Made by a program: the position numbers and the translations under genes. The notes under the pieces are model-generated. The model ran no database searches. It was not told the DNA's origin and saw only the letters and a list, made by a program, of their open reading frames with translations. A stretch of 64,000 nt of DNA from Bathynomus jamesi (Eukaryota; Arthropoda; Malacostraca; Isopoda; Cirolanidae): positions 370,001 through 434,000 of the forward strand of contig JAJOZX010001002.1 in NCBI GenBank assembly GCA_023014485.1, written 5' to 3'. Shown in pieces: positions 34,197-44,239 of the stretch (position 1 is its first letter; each line of letters opens with the position of its first letter).

Positions 34197-34952
34197 GTTC
34201 TAGGAAATTTCGCCGCAAACATTTTCGCCGTAGGAAAATTCGCCGTAAACATTTTCGCCGTAAACATTTTCGCCGTAAGACAAATTCGCCGTAAGGACAT
34301 TTCGCCGTAAAATTTAAAAAAAATAATCAATGGATGATAAAGGGTATTATATAAGCATTAAAAAGGCAAGTCTTTATTCAATGGTAAAAGTCAGTGATAA
34401 AACTTCTTAAAAATAAACTCTCTTCCTTCATCAAATTGGTTATGAGTTTCTAGATACTTGGATGCATGTTAGTAATAGAGCTTTGTATTGCATTGTGGAA
34501 GCCTTCTATACTGTTGTTCGTTCTCGGCATATTATTATGAGTTCTTTCGACAACATTCCACAATTCTATAGGAAATGTTGGCTCCATTCTTCGCCTTCGC
34601 GCGCCTCGGCCTCGTTTTCCTCCTATATAGTGAGTTTCAAAGCAAGATAAGGAATTTATTTAAGAAATTTATTTAACCAAACTATCACGACTTAACCTAA
34701 CCAATCGTCAATGCCGTACAGTATAAAGAATCTTAATTGTGGTAGACTGCTCGAAGCTAGGTAGACCGCACACTTAACCAGCACCGGCTATTATAAGGGT
34801 TCAGTTAAACTTTTTTTTTAATTTTAATTTTATTTTTTTACGGCGAAATATCCTTACGGCGAATTTGTCTTACGGCGAAAATGTTTACGGCGAAAATGTT
34901 TACGGCGAATTTTCCTACGGCGAAAATGTTTACGGCGAATTTTCCGGTCACA
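34197..34952. mobile_element. CGCCGTAA-repeat element, 756 bp, 10-bp target duplication (Mutator-like)
   Basis: Both ends consist of about 110 bp of inverted arrays of CGCCGTAAACATTTT and TTCGCCGTAAGACAAATT. GGATTTTTAG flanks it on both sides (34187-34196; 34953-34962), a perfect 10-bp duplication; 9-10 bp is typical of Mutator-like elements. The interior is AT-rich with no transposase. It contains CACGACTTAACCTAACCAAT near 34687. Inserted in the CMC transposase gene. Confidence 0.88.
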
Positions 34953-35002
34953 GGATTTTTAGTGACATATTACATCCCAATAACCTATATGCTTCAATCA
35001 TG

Positions 35003-35219
35003 CAGAGCTGGGCATTTGCGGCATATTTTGCGGTACTGCGGTACTGCGGTACTACCGTAAACCGGAACCGCATAACGCAGTACCGCAAAGGATCGCTGAA
35101 AGTACCGCAGTACCGCTACCGCATTCAAATTTCCGCGTACCGGTTTGGTGCCGGTTTGGTAGTTTGGTAGTACCGCAGTACCGCAGTACCGCAAAATATG
35201 CCGCAAATGCCCAGCTCTG
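35003..35219. mobile_element. Palindromic foldback MITE, 217 bp (copy 2), perfect 8-bp target duplication
   Basis: Tips CAGAGCTGGGCATTTGCGG and the complement, flanked by CAATCATG at 34995-35002 and 35220-35227. Internal GCGGTACTGCGGTAC/GGTACCGC-type motifs as in the copy at 18274. Inserted at codon 470 of the CMC transposase. Confidence 0.95.
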
Positions 35220-37015
35220 CAATCATGTCCTGCACTATTTTTTCATAGTTAGAGGTTTTGATGTTCCCTAGAAAATTTGTGACAACATTCTTCATGGCCT
35301 CCCATGCCACTTTTTCTTTTCCTCTCAAGGCATCATCAAACTTTTGATCTTTCATGAGCTCTCTGATTTGGGGACCAACAAAGATCCCTTCTTTTATCTT
35401 TGCATCGCTAAGTCGTGAAAACTTTTTCTTCAAATATTTGAATGCCTCATCTTCCTTGTTCATTGCTTTGACAAAATTTTTCATGATGCCAAGTTTGATA
35501 TGAAGTGGCGGTAAGTATATTTTCTTGGGGTCAGCTAAGGGTTCATGAGACACATTCTTCAGTCCTGGGATACATGTTTTACGAAGTGGCCAATCCTTTA
35601 CAAAATAATGCGAATCTCTGGCTCTGCTGTCCCATTCACAAAAGAAGCAGCAGAACTTCGTATAACCGAGCTGCATTCCCAGAAGAAGCGCGACCACTTT
35701 TAAATCCCCACATATATACCAACGAAACTGGTCATAATTAATCTGCTGAAGGATGAGTTTCATATTTTCGTAAGATTCCTTCATGTGGACAGCGTGCCCT
35801 ACAGGAATGGAAGGGTATTTATTTCCATTGTGAAGTAGTACAACCTTGAGGCTTAGCTTCGAAGAGTCAATAAATAAACGCCAATCTTCAGATTTGTGCT
35901 CATGACCGAGAGCTAACAGCAGTCCATTTACATTATTACAGTAGCATAAACCACCTGACGAGGAGAAATACTGCATCAGATCTTTTTGGCGAGTGCGGAA
36001 CGCCGATATGCTTGTATCTTTTGCCAGCAAATTCCATTCACGTAACCTGGAGCCCAATAATTCCGCTTTCTTTTTCGGAAGATCCAAATCTCTCACGAGA
36101 TCATTCAGCATAACCTGCGTTATTATACGTGGTTTATTTGATTCAGGTTGCTGAAAGTCTGTATCTTTAGTGTCATCAATTTCCATTGGTTCAACTTCAG
36201 ACTCTTCATCCAGTGTCCATGACTTTGGGGGAGTTGGAATTGGGTTATCATCGTCATGTAGTACTGGTCTCATGGCAGATGCAAGATTTGGGTATTGAAT
36301 TTTATGTTTATTTTTGGCAGAGAATCCTGAAACGTTAGTCATACAAAAATAGCAATCCGTTAGGTGATCCTTGGGCTCTCTCCAAATCATTGGTATGGCA
36401 AATGGCATAGATTTGCGGGTACCTTTAATCCAACCCCTAAGAGTGACGGCACAGGAAATGCATGAGATATGAGGTGCCCAGGATTTGTCTTGGTCGCCTA
36501 CCTTACATCCAAAATAAAGTTCGTAAGCCTTCTTCACGAGTGGGGTCATCGTCTTCCTCTGTGCCATTATGGTCAGTTCTCCACATACGTAGCAAAATGT
36601 ATCTCTGGGATTAATACAGTTTCGATTCATGCTGGCGGAAAATTATTGAAATCACGGAAAACTTTTTGGAATGAAAAACCAATTTTTTCTACTATGAAAA
36701 ATTTTAAAATTTGAGCAAAACTTGAAAAAAATTTCTTCCTTTTTATTAAAAATCTGTTTGTTTAAATAGCTATATTTTTTTAATGCAAAAAATACTATTA
36801 AATATAGTTAACCTGGAAAAAAAAGAAAGTAAAATTAAATTAGTACACTTAATTTTAACTAATATTTTGGGAAAACTCTGAGTAAATGGAAATATTATTT
36901 TCTCGAAAACTATGGGTGATAGAAAAATTCTGAAAACATATTTGGAATCAGCATCAAAGGTTCTATAAGAAACACCAAATAGTTTTCAAGAAACAAAAAT
37001 GTTGTTCCCTAGTGG

Positions 37016-37183
37016 AATAGCCCAGATAATGTGGTTGGCTGTGTGTATTCGATCGGATGTACACAATGTAACTCAGTATATATTGGCCAAACGGGTAAAA
37101 CGTTAGATATTAGGGTAAAACAGCATAAATATGCGTATAGAACAGCAAATAATTCTAATGCATTGTTTAACCCATATGTATAG
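37016..37183 (+). pseudogene. GIY-YIG endonuclease domain of the Penelope-like element
   Basis: Reads NSPDNVVGCVYSIGCTQCNS, VYIGQTGKTLDIRVKQHKYA, then YRTANNSNALFNPYV and a stop, with RCNHSIKWDASKALVKNT following in another frame. VY-x5-C-x2-C-x3-YIGQT is the zinc-associated GIY-YIG endonuclease pattern of Penelope-like elements; Arg (LDIRVKQH) is the conserved catalytic Arg. Confidence 0.88.
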
Positions 37184-37435
37184 ATGTAATCATAGTATCA
37201 AGTGGGATGCTTCTAAAGCGCTCGTTAAAAACACAGATATATGATAATTGAAAGGAATATTCTAGATTCTAGAATGTGCATTTATCCATTTTAAAAATAA
37301 TTTCAATACAGTGCGGGAATGTATAACATTGACAATATCCTGTTAAAATACATTTTGCCTTTAATTAACTCTTGTTAATCATGTGCTAATCTTTTTATTT
37401 TTCTATCCTGTTTCGTCATCTCGCCTTCTCCCTTC

Positions 37436-37480
37436 ATTCCCTGACGAGGTGTACTGCTGAGTACACGAAGGCCTTGGAAT
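37436..37480 (+). ncRNA. Degenerate hammerhead-ribozyme-like motif at the Penelope 3-prime end
   Basis: The pieces occur in hammerhead order: ATTCC, CTGACGA (the CUGANGA core), a hairpin (TGTACT / GCTG loop / AGTACA), C-GAA, then GGCCTT and GGAAT, which pairs with the first ATTCC as stem I. Hammerhead motifs are known in Penelope-like elements. Against activity: GAAG instead of GAAA, an extra G at the base of stem II, and no proper short stem III. Likely a decayed ribozyme. Confidence 0.4.
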
Positions 37481-37521
37481 AATTTTTCTTTTTCCTTGTG
37501 GGTTTGCATTATATATATATA

Positions 37522-38427
37522 CAGGGCGTCCCAAAAAAATGTATACACACTTTAACAGCTGATAGCTCAATTGATGTTTCTTTCTTTCCAAGTTAAACCC
37601 ATTAGAATTAATAATGGCAGTCAGACTAAGCTTTGAACAAAGGAAATTCATTCTAAAATGCTACTGGAAGTGTGAAAACGCAGTTGAAGTGCAAAGACAG
37701 TTTATGAGGGAGTTTCAAACAGATCCACCAACGCGACTTACCATCACTCGAATTAGAGATAAGTTTGAAGCCGATGGAACTGTTCAGAATGTCCACAAGA
37801 AGCGTTCCGGAAGACCACGGACATCGACAAGCCCCACAAAGCAAGAAAGAGTACTGGAAACGTATCACCAAAGTCCAAGAAAATCTGTGCGGCAAGCGAG
37901 TCGTGAGGTAGGAATTTCAGAATCGTCTGTCCAACGCATTTTGAAGCGCTGTCAATGGAAAAGTTACATTCCAAGATTAGTCCATGCTATTAATGAAGAT
38001 GATCCGGACCGAAGAGTGGAGTATTGCGAGTGGTACTTGGCACGATGTGGATGTGGATTGGACGAAGGGGCTTCGTAGAATACCCTCCGCGTTCACCAGA
38101 CCTCACACCACTAGACTTTTTTTTATGGGGATACTTAAAAGACAAAGTCTACGCTATAAAACCTGCAACAGTCGCTGAATTGAGAGCAGCTATTGAACGA
38201 GAATGCACACAAATACCAAACGAAATGTTTCGTGATGTTTGCGATTCCATTGCTTCGCGTTATCAGCAGTGCCTGGACCAGAACGGACGTCAGTTTGAAA
38301 ACAGGCGTTGACAAAACAATTAAATAATGTCTGTAGATTCTATTACATTTTGAAAATGAAATGTATTTTAATAAACACTGCCTTTATAATTATTTAAAGT
38401 GTGTATACATTTTTTTGGGACGCCCTG
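37522..38427 (+). mobile_element. Mariner-type deletion derivative, 906 bp
   Basis: Perfect-looking termini CAGGGCGTCCCAAAAAAATG and its complement, extending through TATACACACTTTAA, with TA at both flanks, inside a TA microsatellite. Carries a transposase gene with its central third deleted. High end identity implies a recent insertion. Confidence 0.93.
37614..38311 (+). pseudogene. DD41D-like mariner transposase with internal deletion
   Basis: Starts [20 protein letters not shown], has two HTH regions ([39 protein letters not shown]) around RSGRPRT, and then [10 protein letters not shown]. From there it jumps directly to [21 protein letters not shown] and DFFLWGYLKDKVYA, ending QNGRQFENRR. 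The whole segment with the first and second catalytic Asp is missing, and the junction is out of frame. WIGRRG..E.PPRSPDLTPLDFFLWG matches the DD41D element at 52.9 kb. Confidence 0.9.
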
Positions 38428-39660
38428 TATATATATATATAAAATCATCGATACATTCATAGTTTAAGTGGAAGTATGAAGAGTTAGACATCTTTGTACA
38501 CAGAGCACTATTCCCCACATCCGCCCATTTCAGGGTACGAGCGGCTCGCAGGAACATTGCCAAGCAGTTAACGGGCTCAAAGTACTGATGAGGCTTTTGT
38601 ACGTGGTTCATCACCAGTGAAAGCAACAATGCTTTGTGTTTGTCTAGTCCAAAGAATATCCGTATTCATATTCAATTTATTGCAATTTTCGTTAGTTTGT
38701 ATTGCAGATACCCCCCCCAATCATTATCAGTCCTGGTGCATGATTTTTGAGGAGCAAGTTGCACCGCCAGTTTGTGTTTGCTCCTCAACGCAGCAGAAAT
38801 ATATGATGAAAATAATCACGAAGGAAAATTGAAACACGAAATAGTGATCAAGCGCTTTTGTCTGAGGTTGTTATTGGAGGAAAGCGCTTTTTGTTCTTTT
38901 GGAAAAAAAAAATCTTTTTAGATTTTTTTTTTTTTTTTTTCAAAAGAAAAAAATAATTTTGGCTACATTTTTGGAAAATCTCAACAGTGTGCACTGTTGT
39001 CACACACACACACACACACACTACTTCCATTTCTCTCTTCCTTGTTAACTCTTCTGGCACGTTTATATCATTTGTATGATTACATCACACATTTACTAAT
39101 TACATCCTTCCATCTTCTCACAGCGGCGCTCTCACACTGATGTTTACCTTTCTTCAATTTTTATTACTTATTTTTGCATCCAAAAATGACTTTTTCATTC
39201 CGCACTTTAACCGAACATTCTCATTTCGCATACGATAAATTCGCTTTACACCAATTATACCTCATAAATTACTAATCTCAACTGTTGTCACTTTCAACAG
39301 TGAGCTATCATGCCGAACAAGCGTCTCGCATCCATATATCGGATACACCTTCATGTAAACCTCTTGCTGTATCTACACTCAAGCATTTACTTTCTATTAT
39401 ATTAAAGCTTCTATCGCGCCTTGACTAGCTTACCCTGCTTCACCCTATTTTTAGCTTCAAATACCAAAAATTCTGATTCATTCGGAAGTACCACAGATCA
39501 TCATACATCATATGCAACAGAGGCCATTCATTCTTTTCGAAATTTATATTTTACTTCTCTCTCAACCATTCTTGATTTCATTCACCGCATTATTCTATCC
39601 ATATATACATTAAATAGCCCTGACTACATCACGCAACCTTGTTGTACTCCACCACCATTA
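38428..39660. other. Unassigned repeat-like DNA and old LINE remnant
   Basis: 38.43-38.63 kb has a short minus-strand ORF (FEPVNCLAMFLRAARTLKWA) that I do not recognise. 38.90-39.02 kb has poly-A/T and CA repeats. 39.1-39.66 kb is pyrimidine-rich and resembles the minus strand of a decayed RTE-type LINE that seems to resume at 46.68 kb, beyond the inserted LINE. Confidence 0.3.
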
Positions 39661-39843
39661 TACTGAACCAGTCACTCGACTTAACCCTTAACACAGACAC
39701 ACTACATTCAACAACTTACCAAAGTATCGGAAAGACTAATCTTACAAATCACCAACCCACACATACTACTATCGCCTACTCAACGTGGATTCAGACCTCA
39801 CCACTCAACCACGACATTACTCACTAGCCTCACGCAGCACATC

Positions 39844-40109
39844 ATGGATGGCAACTCCAGACGACCAGCTCAACGTACACTATTGGCAACAATAGACAGT
39901 AAAGCATTTGATGCTATCCCACGCTTCCCTCTCATAAACAAAATACTCAACACAAACATGCACAATAACACCAAAAGGTGGCTGAGCAACTATCTTTCAG
40001 GAAGATACTCACATGTCACATTTAATGGCATGTCTTCCAAAAACAAGCTTTTTCCGAACGGGGTCCATCAAGGCTCTGTTCTCTCACCATCACTGTTCAA
40101 CTTATACAT
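39844..40109 (+). pseudogene. LINE RT, first half
   Basis: RTLLATIDSKAFDAIPRFPL, INKILNTNMHNNTKRWLSNY, LSGRYSHVTFNG, GVHQGSVLSPSLFNLY: RT palm up to the G-V-x-Q-G-S motif. Upstream pieces in other frames (39.7-39.84 kb) resemble YRPIS..K and HGFRP segments. The frame continues into Y-M-H-D-I-P at 45466 once the inserted element is removed. Confidence 0.85.
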
Positions 40110-42021
40110 TAAGGTAGCCCACAAAAAAATTAAAGTTGAAAATATCTTTCTCCACAAGGCCATCCGTGTTCCATATCAAAATGTAAGAACTCGTGCCAAA
40201 AATTAGACAGATCATACAATATTTAGAGGTCGCGACCAGTTCCTATATTTTTAGGATTTGAAACAAAAATACAATATCAATGTTTATTTCAAAATTTAAA
40301 GTCAACAGCACAGAGCACATGTTATGCAAAAATATACTAGAACACGCATGTCATAGCAGTTAATACGACTGCAATAAATCCTTGTATATCAAACAAACAA
40401 CGTCACACCCGTTACTTTTTCTTCGTCAAAGCCAACTTCGTCGGAACTGGCAATCTTTTTCGGTGGCTGGCGACGAGTCGCAGTAGGTATTGTTTCTGGG
40501 TCTCGTCTTTCGTCAGCGCGGTATTGTAGGACTGAATAAGAGCGACTCCTCGTTCGGCACAGTCGTTGACACGACCTTGAGGAGCCTGCACTTAGCCTTA
40601 AGTAACTGGTAAATGGGGTCTGTCAGCCAGAGGGAGGGAGGTTTTGACAAGAATGTCTTGGCTTCATCTTGTCCTTTCATGGAGAGTATATCGAATATCT
40701 TCAAAGACAGGCTCGTGATGTACGACGGCAATGAAGAACGATGATCGAACACAGTCCCGTCCAGACGTCTCAAGAGTTTTTGGTTTGAGGGACGCGATCG
40801 TCGAAGAGGGCGAGAGGCGCGAGGTGCTCAGAGAAGTACCACAAATGGCGATAGAAGGCCTTAACAGCCGCCTCCCTGATGGCACGGTCAGGATATTCAT
40901 GGAGGAGAGCAATTAAGTTTAAGTCGTTGAGTGGGGCCCTCTCTGGGAGAGGGGCCTCGTGCCAGTAGCGAGCGTAAATAAGAGAAACGAAGAGGCAAAT
41001 CTTTGTGATGCCAGCTGTCTCGTGGGCCGTCAACTTAATCTGGCTCCTGAAAAGGAAGATCTTCAGCGAGTATATTGCCTTAGTCATCCACCGCGCGTTG
41101 TGCATAGCGCCTGGCACACGAAAGGACGGGTCTCCGTCGGAGGATCCCCCTAGGAATATATGAGAGCTGAAGCAACTCTCCATAGTCATCCCGTGGGAGC
41201 TGGCTCTTGACTGCCTCCGAGTAAAATGACATCATCTCCTCTCGTAGGCCATCCGGCATGCCAACGAAGAGCTCGTCTCCAGCAGAACGGAAATCAACTA
41301 TATTAATATCAGGCCAGGTCTTCTGGAAGCGTTTGAAGATTCCCACTTCAGGCCCACCGGTTGGTGTCAGGGCGACAGAAAATACGGCCGACATTACCTC
41401 GAACACGTGATGACGGCACGCGATCCAGATGAGCTCCTTGTCCAGAGCCTTCTCAATTAGGGTGCACGCGCCCATATTCAGCCCAGTATTGGTTGCCGTC
41501 GTGTCGAAGACTAGTCCCTGGATCATGGGTTTGAGGTTCCATTCCTCCAGAGTTCGGACACATGCATTACACTGCTCCTCTCCCGTGCCGCGGCCGATCT
41601 TAGGGACGGCAAGAAGTTGCTCTGTTTCACCACCAGTCACCAAGATGGCGACGCGATCCACAAGCTTTTTATTGCCGGCGATATCTGGAAGCAGTTTACC
41701 GTCCCAGTGGAGAAGCAGTGGGCTGTCCGGCGAGAAAACAGTCTGTTGAGCAGTTGCTACCGCCTCACGAGTGGTGACCCGCGCTCGCTGAATGGTGTTC
41801 CGGGATAGCGCCACAGACTCCAGGCCATGACCGAGCGCTTGCGTGACGGCTCCTACGACGAACATGGCAGCGCGGTCAGGGAGTTTCACTCGGTCGAGCG
41901 CGGCGGCTACTTCCTTGGTCACAATGGTCTGCTTCGATTTCTTATTCCTTGGCTGATCTTGACTGGATGTTGACGGAGCTTGGAAATCATCTTCGGACTC
42001 CGTCGATGTGGAGGACTCGTA

Positions 42022-44239
42022 GGGCGGGTCATACTATGCATTTTTTTTAAATCAATGGAGAGGGGTGTTCAAATGACATATTTTGGTGTATAGAACACAA
42101 TTCTGAAGAAAATATTTAATTCTGATAACCCTAACCTACATCATTTTGCAGTTGATTATTATTAAATTGTTGATTATTTTACTATTGTAGTTACCCCAGA
42201 ATATGTCTTCTCACGTTTTCTATCATGGCTGCTCACGTTATCTCTCATAGAGCATTGTTCTAACTAATTCATATAAACACATAATGTAATTCATATAATA
42301 ATAATAATATTTAAATACTCAAATAAAAAGGTGTGCCATTCGGCAAAGGTACAGAAAAACTATGATGAGATTCAAAACATTGCCCTTGCTAGTGTAAGGT
42401 ATGGCATAGGGCTGAGGCCAACTGCAGTGATAGCAACAGCAGCTCTGATTGACGCAGGAATCATCACAGAAGACAATACAGTAAAGTGATGATAAGAGCA
42501 AGGTCAAGAGAGCACAGGAGAAGTTGATGAGAGAGCTGGGGGAACAGTTCGAGAAGAAGTGCAGGGAGGAGGGGGAGATCTCTTGCATCCTCTTTGATGG
42601 GCGGATTGACCTGACCAATGTGATGATGGAAGCTGAGGGCAGTGACCAATCTTTTCCCGCAAAGATCAAGGAAGAACACTATAGTGTTGTTAGTGAGCCT
42701 GGCAGCTACTATCTGTTCCACTTTACCCCAGAGAAAGCAACTAAAGAGGAGTCACATGCGGAGAAGATTGCTAAGGTCCTGTTTGCCTGGCTGAAAGAGA
42801 GGGGTTATGATAAGACCTTGCTGGCCATTGGAGGAGACTCAACAAATGTCAACACTGGTGTGAAAGCTGGAGTAATGCGGAAGCTGGAGCTGCACCTGGG
42901 GAGAAAGCTGGTCTGGTTGGTGTGCAACCTGCACACTGTTGAACTTCCCCTGCGCCATCTCATTGTTGACCTTGATGGCCCTACTCTGTCAGACAAAAAA
43001 TTATCCGGGCCAATAGGAAAGCTCCTTGATTCTGCTACAGACTTTGATATCAATCCAAACTTCACCCGAATCTCTGTTGGCCCTCCACTGATCAAGCTTC
43101 CTGACAAGGTCATTCAAGATCTCTGAACTGATCAATACTATGGCTATAAAATTGTCTGTGCAGTCAGGGATGGAGTACTTCCTGCAGGGCTGGCTCTGTT
43201 AGAGATAGGACCAGTAAACCACAGCCGCTGGCTCACCACAGCGAACAGACTTCTCAGGCTCTGGGTGTCAAAGCACGGACTTAAAGGAAAGAACCTGAAG
43301 ATTCTGCAATTCATTGTGGAATTCATCATTGGAGTGTATTACCCATGTTGGTTCAACGTGAAGGTCAAGCACTCATGGATCGAAGGGCCTAGGCACATCC
43401 TCTTTCAGCTGGACTGCCTCAAGTCCCAGAGAAAGGAGGTGCTGGATATTGTGATGCCAACTGTGAGAAGATCTGCTTGGCATGCCCACAGTGAAGTCAT
43501 CCTCCAAACACTACTCTGCTCTGAGGATCAGAAGGAGAGGATTGAAGGGGTGGAGAGAATCCTGGCCATCAGGGGAGAGGGGGACCCGGACACTCAGCTG
43601 GGGGACTCCTCTGTTAGGAGCAGAAGGACACCTGACATCAATTGTGATGCTTCCAGCATCGGTGACTTGGTCAGAAGGTGTGTCAGAGCCACCTCTCACC
43701 TGCTCTCTAAGCACCTCAGAGGTGAAAAACTTCATCAACACCCCCATGGAGGTGCGCAACTGGCCTTGCCACACACAAAGCATTGAGAGGGTTGTTAAAA
43801 TGGTGACTGAGGCTTCTGCTAAGTACTTCTCACAGGAAAAGAGGGATGGAGGGATCAGGGCTCAGGAGACCAGCAGGAAGCTGATGTTCAAGTCTGAGTC
43901 AAAGCAGGATTTGTGCAACCTGGCAAAGTTCAAGATGTCAGGAGAATGATCTTTGTAATTATATCCAGTGATATACATGCAGTTCACCTATTAATAAATA
44001 TATGTAAAGTTGATTTGGCCTTGTCAATATAAATGATACCTTATATCTTTTAATATATTATAAATGGGTTCAAAAGGGTAAAATTGGCAATTTAGAAATA
44101 CAAAATGATGTAGGTTAGAGTTATCCTATCCAAAAAAGAAGCTCATATTTGAATTCCCCATGTAAAAACACATAATTTAGACACCCCTGATGGTAGGATT
44201 TCCTTCAGATTCATGTTGTCACCTGAGTACGACCCGCCC
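42022..44239 (+). mobile_element. TA-type DNA transposon of the FDGR/VER lineage (copy 2), 2218 bp
   Basis: Tips GGGCGGGTCATACT and the complement of GGGCGGGTCGTACT, with TA on each side (42020-42021; 44240-44241). Subterminal inverted motif ACCCTAACCTACATCATTTT (42129) and its complement (about 44101). Removing the element and one TA restores the host frame SSSSYESSTS, so it jumped into the 8-bp-TSD element. Carries a 5-prime-truncated transposase on the + strand. Confidence 0.92.
42330..43949 (+). pseudogene. FDGR/VER-lineage transposase, N-terminally truncated and frameshifted
   Basis: Starts mid-protein (NYDEIQNIALASVRYGIGLR), with the whole N-terminal Cys-rich domain of the 19.6-21.9 kb copy absent. 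A frame change falls near 42.49 kb. Then CREEGEISCILFDGR (first Asp), IGGDSTNVNTGVKAG (second Asp), WLVCNLHTVELPLRHL (C-x2-H), a TGA after VIQDL (43124-43126), NHSRWLTTANRLLRLWVSKH (RW), KVKHSWIEGPRHILFQ, a frameshift near 43.67 kb, and CHTQSIERVVKMVTEAS with the likely Glu. Residue for residue similar to the copy at 19.6-21.9 kb. Confidence 0.8.

Larger units (their letters stand above)
33975..36630 (-). pseudogene. CMC-like transposase, intact except for two clean MITE insertions
   Basis: Reads MNRNCINPRDTFCYVCGELT from 36630 to codon 470 (IVQDMI) without a stop or frameshift. It is then interrupted by the palindromic MITE (35003-35219), continues EAYRLLGCNMSLKI, is interrupted again by the 34197-34952 element, and ends HFLHSHLDFFPENLG to KRKSVTKKF at 33975. 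Dropping each insert with one target copy leaves a single frame of about 555 codons. Features: Cys/His cluster (Cys13, Cys16, Cys42, His54, Cys57, Cys60, Cys93, Cys96), Asp255 (FIDSSK), Asp309 (ICGDLK), Cys328-x2-Cys331, His376 (PPLHIKLG), and DEHGERFHQD in the last part. This resembles the DDE plus C2/H arrangement of CMC transposases; function is inferred from the element's structure. Confidence 0.85.
33751..37014 (-). mobile_element. CMC/Chapaev-like DNA transposon, copy 2 (3264 bp including two inserts)
   Basis: Tips CACTGGGGAACAAATTTTAA at 33751 and the complement of CACTAGGGAACAACATTTTT ending at 37014, with inner shared motifs CGCTGATTCCGAATAT / TGCTGATTCCAAATAT and TCTATCACCCA(A/T). 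GAA flanks both ends (33748-33750; 37015-37017), and one copy of it is needed to restore the Penelope reading frame. Without its two later inserts it is 2273 bp. Transposase is on the minus strand. Confidence 0.93.
33420..37521 (+). mobile_element. Penelope-like element fragment, carrying a CMC element
   Basis: Coding remnants flank the CMC element at 33751-37014: LLKAIGINVVCKYNNTVK just before it and a GIY-YIG domain just after. Removing the CMC element and one GAA joins SRLIK to NSPDNVVGC in frame, which fixes the insertion as secondary. Upstream (33420-33640) is degenerate. The 3-prime end has a hammerhead-like motif at 37436-37480. The far boundary is a TA microsatellite in which another element (37522-38427) sits. 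Confidence 0.75.

Noticed and set aside
38390..38629. Minus-strand ORF FEPVNCLAMFLRAARTLKWA as a gene
   Set aside because: Short, without recognisable relatives or start context, and surrounded by repeat DNA; left unassigned.
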